Source: Hypomyces perniciosus
Lineage: Eukaryota; Ascomycota; Sordariomycetes; Hypocreales; Hypocreaceae
DNA: 64,000 bases
Direction of reading: 5' to 3'
NCBI GenBank assembly: GCA_008477525.1
Contig: SPDT01000006.1
Location: forward strand, 2,817,501-2,881,500
In this document: positions 33,673 through 43,007 of the stretch, piece after piece
Layout: each line of letters opens with the position of its first letter
Position numbering within the stretch: the stretch's first letter is position 1
Notes under the pieces: model-generated
The model's database searches: none
Seen by the model: the letters and a program-made list of their open reading frames with translations, nothing else
What the model was told of the DNA's origin: nothing
Program-made: the position numbers and the translations under genes

Positions 33673-34149
33673 TGTGTATGGAAGCCGGAGATTTTTGTTG
33701 TAATATTTACCTAGCTTGCGATAGTTTCGAGGGTGGGAAGAGGCGCGATGTGCGTGTGCTGGCTGACCGTTATCAAGATTTCGGGGCTTTAATGGCGGCT
33801 CGGTCCGCGCCACAGGGGTCTAACGGCTTTTCTTTTCGTTTTTCCTTTCTTTTTTTTTTCCCTGGCGGATCTTTGCCTTTGACAACTATCCCACTGGTTC
33901 ATTGAGCTGAAAAGTCGGTCAGTCGGGTACGAGTTTGAGGATTATTAAGACGACATGAATGGTACGAAGCACGGAGTACGGAGTACATAGACTCGATCTA
34001 ATATTAGAACCTTTACTCACTAAATCAAGCTTATACGCAGACCGCAATTTGCCTTCGAATTCATATCCGCTGGTTCACACCCCTGAGTAGCAGGTATTTA
34101 AGCTTTATATATACTTGTATGTCAATCGTAATTGATAGAGAGTCCCACA
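33673..34149. other. terpene synthase upstream region
   Basis: 477 bp. It contains the minus-strand promoter of the terpene synthase, a T-rich tract near 33850-33860 and a TACGGAGTACGGAGTA repeat near 33971. No gene is visible. Confidence 0.5.
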
Positions 34150-34642
34150 GTGTATTTAATCTCACAAATGAGTTGGCCTCAATATTCTAGGAGACTGGTG
34201 ATGTTAGGCAAGCGGCAGCATCCATCGAATATACCAGGACGAATTGGCGAACCGACGGTGTTACCTGGTTCAAGACTGGTGATCAAACTATTATGCCTCC
34301 AGATGGGCAGATTTCAATTTCCAGAAGATATAAAGACATCATCATCCGTGGCGGCCGAATCACCTTACCGGCGACGATAGACGTAGTCATTCATAGGATC
34401 TGTGGAGTGCAGGTATGTCTTTTGTTGCCGTTATTATCTCCTACATGACATTACTCAAACTCACGGTTCAACCGCAATAGTCTCGTGTAATTGGAGTTTC
34501 TATGGCTCATAGTGTTATGGAATATAAGCCAACTGAAGCTATTCTCAAGCCCATACGACCAGAGGCTGTGGAGAACTCGAGGTCCCGTCAAGCTCATGTC
34601 TTGAGCTCAATGTATACTTCTTCTCCCATCCCAAGACTTTAA
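34150..34642 (+). pseudogene. relic of an adenylation-domain (acyl-CoA synthetase/NRPS-like) gene
   Basis: One frame (from about 34200) reads W-F-K-T-G-D-Q, then M-P-P-D-G-Q-I-S-I-S-R-R-Y-K-D-I-I-I-R-G-G, the TGD and RYKD-IIRGG motifs (A7-A8 region) of AMP-forming enzymes. A GTATGT...ATAG intron of 66 nt (34414-34479) leads into S-R-V-I-G-V-S and a short tail ending in TAA at 34640-34642. An in-frame stop lies upstream near 34180, and the N-terminal four fifths of the enzyme are missing. It is a 3' remnant next to the terpene synthase; the parent could be an acyl-CoA synthetase or an NRPS-like reductase. Confidence 0.7.
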
Positions 34643-34656
34643 TTTGGAATTATAGT

Positions 34657-35163
34657 TCAGAGGCCGCCAACAAAGGCGCACAGGAAGCACTGCGAGTCGC
34701 CATTATACTGTCGGCTTGCACGGCAGAATCGCCTGCATCGCGACGTGGACTCCAACAGTGACTGGCTTGGCCCATCTTCGTCTGCACGATCAACCTCTGA
34801 ACCAACCCCAACACACCTCGTTTGCACGTATTCGCTGTTAGCTGCATCTAGGTCATGCACCCTATAGGCTTCCTCGCCCCGCGAGTCATTGACCAGCGCC
34901 ACCACGAATAGGGGGTCGTTCGTATCTGCGTCAGATGTTTGTATCAGGATCATGTCGGGAGCTGGCTTGTGCATGACGCTAAACGTGTTTCCATCATCAA
35001 AGTCTGCCCTTGCCTTGCTTAGAGCATCTCGGCCAACGAGTACTTCTGGGTGTATCGCCAAAAATGCGTCAGCATCGGTGTATTTTTTGGTGTAGGTTGT
35101 CGTGCCGCCATGTAGGTTGAGTGCCATTGCGAGTATGAGGTTGATGCTGTTTGCGAAGCGCAT
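34657..35163 (-). CDS. candidate secreted protein with C-terminal cysteines
   Basis: 168 aa from the ATG at 35163. The first 20 residues (MRFANSINLILAMALNLHGG) can act as a signal peptide. The middle has mixed charge and no known motif; five cysteines lie in the last 55 residues (T-R-C, S-R-C-R-R-F-C, Q-C-F-L-C). I recognise no family. The location in a gene-poor island with relics fits a lineage-specific secreted protein or effector, which is inference. An intron in the C-terminal part is possible and would change the cysteine count. Confidence 0.5.
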   Translation of the reverse strand: MRFANSINLILAMALNLHGGTTTYTKKYTDADAFLAIHPEVLVGRDALSKARADFDDGNTFSVMHKPAPDMILIQTSDADTNDPLFVVALVNDSRGEEAYRVHDLDAANSEYVQTRCVGVGSEVDRADEDGPSQSLLESTSRCRRFCRASRQYNGDSQCFLCAFVGGL

Positions 35164-36098
35164 GGTAGTGGTAGGTAGTCCTGTGCCTATGGTTATTAAA
35201 GAACAGGCAGATAGGGTTACTGGATGTAGAGCTTACCTAGGTAGACTTTTGGGGGGGAGGGGGTTCTTCTATTGATCTAGAACTCTTGTTCATGAATCTC
35301 CAGGTTTGCGAGCTGTCCTTGGTGCGGGAGATGACGGGTTTTATGGCTCCATGTACCACAATAGCGGGTTCAGTTAGTTGAGGACTTTTGTGATGTGTTC
35401 ACTACTTATCTAGGTAGCGCGTATGCAACCTGTCGATGACCAACACCAGTGTTGGCAGCAGCAGTGTGCCAGCCCACACATCCATCAGACCCAAAGAGGG
35501 GGCAACCTCGCATATTGTAGGAACTTATGGCTCTGAAGTACCAATCAACTTATAAGGCCAAGACATATACATACATATGTACATATAACTGCGGAGTACG
35601 CAAGGAGTATATTCTGCCGGAAATGGATCCATCCGAGAAGCACTAAAGTTCTCCGCAGGGGTTAAACAAGAAGAAACGTGTAAGAATCAACAGCAAAATA
35701 TAATCCTTGTTATCAATCACACATCAACAGTATGAGGGCTCATTGGCAGGTGCATAAATGATAGAATTCGACACTCTTGCTGATCCCAAGTTAGGTGGGA
35801 AAAGCGGCTGCTTAAATATATGGAAACTTGCTAACTAATTGATCATGACCATCCGGATCTAGGAAATCTAGGAAATCTAGCTGTCATGATATCGTCATTG
35901 ACTTACGGATCCGGCTGTTATTGCAAGCTAGTTGGGAATCAGGGAATGTGCGTTGGAATGAGGGAATGTGTAATGTTGTGGAATGTGCCGTGATGTGGAA
36001 CTATCCGTTACTGAGGTTGACACTTGTTATAGTTCTAGTTTACAAGTTGCCCCTGGCCACACTCTGTATCCAGACGCATAGCTGATACCCAACCCATT
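35164..36098. other. AT-rich spacer with a subtilase-gene duplicate fragment
   Basis: No intact gene. Blocks at 35711-35835 and 35981-36022 match, in inverted orientation, 40788-40914 and 40694-40736 of the split subtilase gene. Between the blocks are small tandem repeats (AGGAAATCT twice, and GGAATG repeats near 35944-35985). Confidence 0.7.
35711..36022 (+). repeat. partial inverted duplicate of the split subtilase locus
   Basis: The plus strand here matches the minus strand of 40694-40914. The first block (about 120 bp) differs at roughly one base in ten or fewer; the second (42 bp) is almost identical. The spacer between them differs in length and sequence in the two copies. Confidence 0.8.
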
Positions 36099-36344
36099 TC
36101 ATTCACCATCGTAGTACCGGCACCTACCACCCCCGTCGCAAGTACACCAGCAACCACCCTCCACGCAACAGTTGAAACATCCATACCCGGCTGGAGAACA
36201 GCGAGCGCATCTAGGACATAGTCCTGATACCACAACCCCTTGCCCATTGATAAAGTATTCCTTGACATCCATTTGTCCAGGAAGTGTTGCTGCCGCTGCC
36301 GCTGCAACATACACGATGACGAAGAAGGTTCTCAAGCAAGTCAT
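36099..36344 (-). CDS. small secreted cysteine-rich protein
   Basis: 81 aa. Signal peptide M-T-C-L-R-T-F-F-V-I-V-Y-V followed by an alanine run (about 1-20). The mature part of about 60 residues has ten cysteines: C-P-R-C-A-R-C, then a spaced C, C-C, C-x-C-x-C and one more C near the end. The spacing (two residues, two, five, two, none, four, one, one, five) does not fit hydrophobins, defensins or KP4-like proteins I know. Disulphide-rich effectors or antimicrobial peptides look like this, and metal binding is also possible. The start is an ATG and the frame is unbroken in an island full of broken genes. Confidence 0.6.
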   Translation of the reverse strand: MTCLRTFFVIVYVAAAAAATLPGQMDVKEYFINGQGVVVSGLCPRCARCSPAGYGCFNCCVEGGCWCTCDGGGRCRYYDGE

Positions 36345-36956
36345 GTTGCGTGAGATGTTCTTGAGCTGACGTTGGTTTGTCTTTTACTAAGAGTGCTGTC
36401 AGCGTTGATAGGATGAAAAGGCATAAGAGCAAGAATATTATACCGGAATAGTGAGAGGACGAGTGATTCAGGTTTGCAATTGAGTCTGTCAGAGTACAAT
36501 CTAGGTCGACAAGATGGAGACTCTCTATATATATACTTTTTTTTATCTCTATAATCGTGACCACCGTGGGGTTCTTCCATTTCTGTGCGCAATTGGCAGT
36601 TTGTTCCCTCCCCCTGTATGTTTGTTGAAGAACAAATAACAATATGCATCTACCTATTAACCAAAATGTAAGGACCGCGGATAATATGAGACCTGCGGAA
36701 GCCATCGGGCATGCCGTTTGACCTCATATGAGGACCTGCTACTTCTGGCCCACACCGAAATAGAGTAGAAATTGCGTGGCTGAGATCCCGCAGGACCATT
36801 CCGGCTACTTGCACCGGAAACCCCCTATCTTGTCTTTTTTATTGCAGGATCGAGGTTAGTCATGAATAATCTCAGGTTTTGCCTCTACTAACTATCTGTC
36901 GTTCATTAGTCATGGAGGGGATAACTAACGAAAGATGAATAATGTGTGATTTTAGG
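36345..36956. other. AT-rich spacer, no gene seen
   Basis: Short frames only, with no family signal. It holds the likely promoter of the cysteine-rich protein gene. Confidence 0.5.
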
Positions 36957-37431
36957 ATGTGAGCTGCAACTCTGGTGGCAAAGTCATTGAGGTAGGACAG
37001 CGTGCAGTGGGGTTGCGTTTCTTCGAGATCTCGTTGCCTAGAGCATTAGCCTTGATCGTCTTGATCAATTGTATCCACAAGGTAGCCGGCTTCAGCGCGT
37101 GGCTGGGTCTTCGGGCTCCCATTCTGATTCCCTTCCAGAGCTTGATTGGTCAGTGGATAAGGCCTACAACCGTATGTGCAGACACTCGTAAAGCTGTTGG
37201 AAAGGCATGTTGCAGAGAAGCACCCGAGCCAAGAGGCACTCTCAGCAGCTTCTCTACAGCGAGAATTATGCTTAATGCCGGGAAGGCGTAGGCCCCGGTC
37301 GCAAAGTTAATAATACCTTGCTATGTTAGGGGGGTGTTGAAGACTTTGCCTTTGCCGAGCTCTGCCTGGAGATTAGACATGCACCGAAAGATATCTACCT
37401 AGAAAGCGATATCTTCACCAAAGCACCGAAC
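36957..37431 (-). pseudogene. relic of a branched-chain 2-oxoacid dehydrogenase E1-beta gene
   Basis: The minus strand reads R-C-F-G-E-D-I-A-F, a TAG stop, V-D-I-F-R-C, then E-L-G-K-G-K-V-F-N-T-P-L-T, a second TAG, then Q-G-I and a weaker A-F-P-A. This is the order of the E1-beta subunit ([26 protein letters not shown]) of the mitochondrial branched-chain 2-oxoacid dehydrogenase. Two in-frame stops, a deletion before A-F-P-A and a decayed remainder show that it is dead. The first of the open frames (37707-37399) that feeds into it has no other recognised part. A functional E1-beta gene must lie elsewhere in the genome. Confidence 0.75.
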
Positions 37432-38682
37432 GCTGTTGATGTGGGCTGTTTGGACTCCCTGCCGGTGGAGTGAAGCTTGAGCTTTTCTACCGTTTTGCAC
37501 GTTAAGGTACTCCAATACCCACCTTCCATCCCATTCACCACCGACCGATGGATTGTGGAACATGAAGACTAGGGGAATAGTCGGATCGTTAATGCGGAAC
37601 GCCTTCCAACGGTAAGTGAGGTTGATGACATGATTGAGAGAAGCCTGGTCCCTGATCTCTTCAGCAGCCATTATATAGGCAGTTGCACATGGTTGATATC
37701 TCTCCATGAAATGCCCTCGCCGGTAATCATGGTCATAGTATAATGCTCATATTACTTTGGCAAAATACCATCTCATGAGTACAAATCTCGTCGAACATGT
37801 CTATCACAATAGGTCTCCGGTACAAATGGCTAGTTCATATCACCTTTATCTCAGCGTGGGGGATGACCGCTTAATCATGGTCTTTCACAACCCAGAGTTG
37901 ATGTCACAAAAAACTCGTTTGGGACACATACAACACAGGGAGAATTGATTTCCGATTGAGACTAGCCATGTTAAAGGATCACATCGATCTCTGAATGTGT
38001 TTTACCCCGTATATTCATAGCTAGCTACACGAACCATTTTCTCAGCTCGCTATAGAGAGGAAATTTACAATGGCTCTGTGAGCAGTATACAGAGTTTATT
38101 TTAATGTTGCCGTAATTAAAAAAGATAGTGTTAGCACTTGATATTAACCAAATTAAACAAGGATGCTTTACTCAATAGAAGAGTAAAAAAGTGTATATGT
38201 TAAACTATCTAGAAGTGCCCTTAAGCTTTGTAAAAGTTAAGGTGCTTTGTGGGAAAAGAAGCTATACAATAGCAAATTATTGAGCCTAAAAGAGTTACTT
38301 TCAGCTTAGTGATAATTGCAACTTGGGCTATAAGTAGGCGGTGGCACGCCATTTGCTTCAGCAAAAATAATGAGACTTCTATCAGTATTGCGATGCCTGT
38401 AAACAAGTTAATATAATCCTATGCGACCAGAATTAACACTTACATCCAGCCGCTATGACTATTACAATAGTCTTGAAACTGTTGAATATAAAACTGTAAT
38501 ACTTTCAGTTAAATATAAGAACAACAGAGTAGATTTACTAACTGCAATTCCTTTATAACTGATAGAGATAGTTCGGCAACTATCCTGGTTTTAAACTGAA
38601 ACTTTAGCTGTGCCGATTGTAGCAATTACAGTAGCCTTGGGTGGAATACTAGTATCTATTAGTGTCTTAAAGATCTAGGAAG
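37432..38682. other. AT-rich spacer of about 1.25 kb
   Basis: No gene supported. Base composition falls strongly toward A and T from about 37.9 kb. The frame at 37399-37707 leads into the E1-beta relic and is not called on its own. Confidence 0.55.
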
Positions 38683-39047
38683 CTAAATCTTTAATTGATA
38701 GAGAGAAACAACCAACACAGCAAATTCAGAACTGCCCTGTAAGGAACGCTTTATGACTGCGGGATCACGCATGTAGTCGCTCAGAGTTCCAGAGATACCA
38801 TGAACCCAAAGCCAGCAATGATCAGGTCTCTGGCTCAGGGTCTCGGCATCGTTGCCATTATTGGTTGTATTGGTCCATCCGAAAGTCGATGTAGCGTTAA
38901 TGTCCGCCGGGTTGAATTCGAGAGTCTCAATTTTGACAGTATCTTCAGGAACTGGATTCGCTGAGCCAGGCTTAATTACAGCCAGGAGTGCTAGGAGAGG
39001 CAAAGCAAGAGTTAACTGGTTCTTGGATGCTACTTTAGGACACTCAT
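38683..39047 (-). pseudogene. frameshifted gene for a small secreted protein
   Basis: The ATG at 39047 gives M-S-V-L-K and then TAG. One base added near 39033 would join it to a frame that continues as V-A-S-K-N-Q-L-T-L-A-L-P-L-L-A-L-L-A-V (hydrophobic signal-like) and runs to a stop at 38683, with H-C-W-L-W-V-H-G and a C-terminal V-V-S-L-Y-Q-L-K-I. A TATA-like CTATATAAA lies at 39083-39075 on the same strand, 28 nt before the ATG. Several N-x-T/S sites fit a secreted protein. I do not recognise the family. A sequencing error instead of a true frameshift cannot be excluded. Confidence 0.5.
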
Positions 39048-40072
39048 CTTAAGACAAAGGGCAAGTTTCTTCCCTTTATATAGTTATCTTCTGGCTATTG
39101 CCTGTTATCCCTTGAATAGTATATAATAGGTTCTTCTGGCGTCTATACTTACCCTTATTCTCTAAAAGGTAATAGGTAGTTATACGGATCCATAGAGAGT
39201 GGGGTATAATTGGACTTGTGCTTATTTGTGAATCTTGAGAGAAAGTTTTATAGAAAAAAACAACCCTGCCTCGTATTAATGGATATATCTAATTCCAACT
39301 GAGTTACCGATAAACAAGATACAGGGTCGACTGAAGGGAGTGTCCACCTTTTTTAGTTTGAAAATTTAGTCCGAGTATAGACCATATGTGGCACATATGG
39401 CCTGTACCGTACTCCGTACTTCTACTGTAATCTATATATACTTATTAGGCTAGCTGTTTGGTTGCAGGAATACGACCGGGCGTTTAGGTACCCAGGCACC
39501 CCAGTATGTAGCTTATTGCCTTTCCCTGTTGTTCCTAGCGTCTTCGTCAAGCGATTTTTGGATCCTTCACAACGGCAGCTACCCAGTTTTAAGCATAAGC
39601 AGATTCAAACTTTATTTCTAGCCGAGAAACCGACAGGCAAGATAGTCGAGTGCAACGAGCGCACTGTTGGTAGAATTCGCACGAATATATATCGATTCGG
39701 AAATACACGAACGCCGCCGAACAGAACTGGTCACTAATCAAGCATCACACCATGTATGCTAGATGTATTATGCCACGAGCTAACAAAGAAACTATGCATG
39801 TATTGTGAGGAGGGGATGATATCATTCCTTCGAGCTGAGTTTGACATAAATATCTCACTTAGTAGCATCACCCGCGCCTTGCACTCCAGGAACTGGTCTA
39901 ATAAGACAACCTACTGTATTGTGAAGTAAAGGAAGTCGCTACTACGACACCTATATCATTATAAGCTATCAAAGCATAAACGTATCATTTTAATGTTATT
40001 AAAAAATCTGGTTGTAATACTCTAATAGTGCAATGGCTAAAAGGATAGGCTCCTTGGGGGAACAGCAACAGT
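39048..40072. other. AT-rich spacer of about 1 kb
   Basis: Nothing is supported as a gene. A TACTCCGTA motif copy is at about 39409-39420. Confidence 0.5.
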
Positions 40073-42193
40073 TTACACCGCCGAGTTCAAGCGCGAGGTC
40101 AGTGTCAGGTGCCCAACGAGGCAAAGGAGTAGTAATAGCACTACTAGGGCCCTAGCCCAGATCATGTGACTAGAGTAGGATATATAAAGAAGGACACTTC
40201 CCCCAGCAACAAGCTGGCGGCGTATGGCTGGGTTCGACAACAGATTTGCAATAACCCCAGTCGTTATGGCTGCGGACTGAGAAGACCCATTCAGATCCTT
40301 CACGGCCTTGTTGAGCAGGCCGTAAGTGTTCTGCGCCTCGGGATTGTTGGCAGCGTATTTGTCATAAAAGGCACACACAGTGTCCACACCGACAGCGTAC
40401 AGGCTGAGAATTCCCTTGCCTTTGGAGTCAAGGGTCTGAGAAGTCGGCCAAGGCACGTTGTCGACACCTTTGTTGCCGACGAAAATGAGGGGAGTGTTTG
40501 TGCCTCCGTTTCGTCCCAGTGTACCATAAGACAGGTCGCTGAGGGGAGGAGCTCGATCCGCATTATTGCCTGCACTCTTCACAGCTACAATACCGGCATT
40601 ATAGATGTCCTGAAGCTTGACCCCAAACACATCGGTACCATCGGCCAAGGCAACTTGTGGTGAGTCGCGCGTTGGTGCCGGCCACCACATCAGCTGTCAA
40701 CCTCAGTAACGGATAACTCCACATCACGGCACATTCCTTTATTCCTAACTAGCCTGTAAGAACCCGGATAGTCTGTAAGAACCCGGATGGTTAGCAAATT
40801 CATGTATTTAAGCAGCAGCTTTTCCCACCTAACTTGGGATCAGCAAGAGTGTCGAATTCTATCATTGTATGCATCTGCAAATGAGCCCTTATACTGTTGA
40901 TCTGTGATTGATATCAGCGATACAGGGGCGCTGAAAGACATGCCTATGACACTCTGACCACGTGAGTTGACCGACTGAGAGTGTGAGAGGATTCTATCAA
41001 AGGCAAGCATGGTGGAACTGACAGGCGCGTAGCGCCCGCTGTTCGATTTGAGTCGCACGAGCCCAAGCATCGCGTCTTTTGCTGCACCGGCATAGGATCC
41101 AGCAGCGAGAGACGCCATGTTCGTGCCATGGTTGCTGTCAGGGGTAAAGCCAATTGGGTCCAAGTCGTCGTAGCCAGTGTAAGCTGCTATATGCAAACCG
41201 ATTCGGCTGGCGTAATCCTGCAAAAGCCAATTGTCAGTGGAAAAAGTGCCGTCTCTGACACTCAGGGGGCACGAACCTCATGCGCGGCAAACCCGCTGCT
41301 GTCAATGTAGTAGACCCAACTTTGCGATTGCAATGGTAAATTGGCACCGTCATCATACATGAAGTCCTCAAAGTCATAATAGGTGCCCTCGAGATTACCT
41401 TGCCTGGACAAGCCAGAGAGCCAGTTCAGATGGTTGGGTGCGTTGGTCTGTGCTACAATATGGCTGGTGCCATCAAGGTTTTCGCTCCTCTCAATCTTCA
41501 AGTTGGGAAGGCTGGCTGTTCCTGAGCCAGTGGAGTTGGAGTGCAAGTCAGCGTGATTGGTGTCGCGTTTCCTCTTGATGGGAAGCTCATTGGGGCTCTT
41601 GGGCATGACTGTCACTGGGTCCACGTCATCAGGCGCAACGATGTAGTTGTCAATAGCCATGGCTTGCACATGAGGATCATCCCACAATGCTTCAGAATCG
41701 CACTGGTCGAGCGTCGTCACGATGATAATGGGCGTGGGAGTCGCAGTCATTGTGCACGTGGAGCTTGTCGTGCTCGTCCTTGAAGGAGTTTTTGTCGGCT
41801 CCGAAGGTTTGGTTGGTGGCGGCTGATCATCTCCCGTCTCGGCTAGACGGGCCAAGAGAGCAACAATTGCCCCGACTTCATACATGCTTTTGTCAGTTTG
41901 GTGATCCTAAGGCTCGAGAGCGAAAAAAAGGGGGGTGTTGGGACGTACAAATACCCACTGCGGCTTCGGCCACTCCCCAAACACCGATTGACGTGATCTT
42001 TCAGACCAAGGTTAGCTTCGAACTCCCGATAATGGGTCAGATATACAACATACTGCAGTGTCGGCGACAGCGATTTCAGACGCAATGTTGATGGTTGGAA
42101 TGACATCCTCAGAGAGGGCTGGACCAATAGCCTCATCAACCGACGCAGCCGCTTGCACTACATCGTCAACGGCTGTCATTGTAGCAACCACCA
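40073..42193 (-). pseudogene. split subtilisin-like serine protease gene
   Basis: Parts in order: 42193-42054, 41997-41959, 41906-41277 and 41217-40840, joined by GT-AG introns of 56, 52 and 59 nt in frame, then a second half at 40690-40073. The first half carries the D motif (Y-Y-I-D-S-S-G-F) and the H motif (S-N-H-G-T-N-M-A-S-L-A-A-G); the second has K-S-A-G-N-N and the serine motif G-S-S-Q-S-A-A. So all three catalytic residues exist, but a TGA at 40840 and about 150 bp with a doubled TATCCGGGTTCTTACAG unit separate the halves. No start or signal peptide is visible at the 5' end; the first ATG is at 42179, and exons may have been lost or displaced by the neighbouring transposon. It may be a broken gene or one with an intron I cannot resolve. 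Confidence 0.6.
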
Positions 42194-42271
42194 CTATATA
42201 AAAGGTTTAAGACCCCAGTCAGCGACAGCTTTGAAGACGGAAAGAATTTTTTTGTAATTCTTACCTTTATC

Positions 42272-42420
42272 CAGGGTGGCGATCCATTCCACGTCCATTT
42301 CCACGGGCGTCCATTTATGGAAATGAATGGCCCGTGCATCCATTTCCATCCATTCCATCGCGCCTGCCATTACATAATCCATCCATCCACGGAAGGGTCC
42401 CGTGGATGGAAATGGAAGCA
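42272..42420. repeat. left end of hAT element with subterminal repeats
   Basis: Terminal inverted repeat at 42272, then repeated CCATTTCCA, CCATTCCA and their complements, plus an internal CCACGG/CCGTGG inverted pair. Confidence 0.8.
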
Positions 42421-43007
42421 GGGGGGCGCTTAATCATCACCCTAAAATAGTATACTTACCATTGCCCAAGTCAGTGACATCATTACCAGAGACTCCGTGC
42501 TTGTTCTACCTGACCCTCCGCCAACATACCCTATATATCATTGGAAGAGTAGGTAAACGAAACTAAATCTATATGCATTTAATATATAGCTATATAGAGA
42601 GAAATGAATCTTATTATATATATTTTAGTATATTGCTAGAAAGGCCAACTCTATTCCAATTATAATAAATATCTTTTTTAAAAACTGTATTTATGTACTC
42701 CGTAATAACTGTCAGGTTTTCGCATCAAGTTAAGCTATAAAAATACCTGCATCACTTAGCCTAGTATAAAACTAGAGGGACGCTAAACTTAAGTCACCAC
42801 TAACAAATCACTATACATTTTGCTCTTACATATGTTAGTAGTGATTATGGAAGATTTTTTTTTTTTGGTAGCCAGGAGCGTGGAGATTTCGCGTTCTTAG
42901 TTACCGCGTTCAGGCGCGTTGAACTTCTATTAGGAGAAAGGGTTTTATGTACTTCGTATATGAATTTTTTATTAATGGAATCGCCATAAGCATAATTTAT
43001 TAACCCT

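Noticed and set aside
33673..33813. 47-residue N-terminal extension of the terpene synthase
   Set aside because: It starts at GTG; the ATG at 33672 gives the normal N-terminus for the family.
36959..37291. 110-aa plus-strand frame
   Set aside because: It starts at GTG and is the shadow of the E1-beta relic on the other strand.
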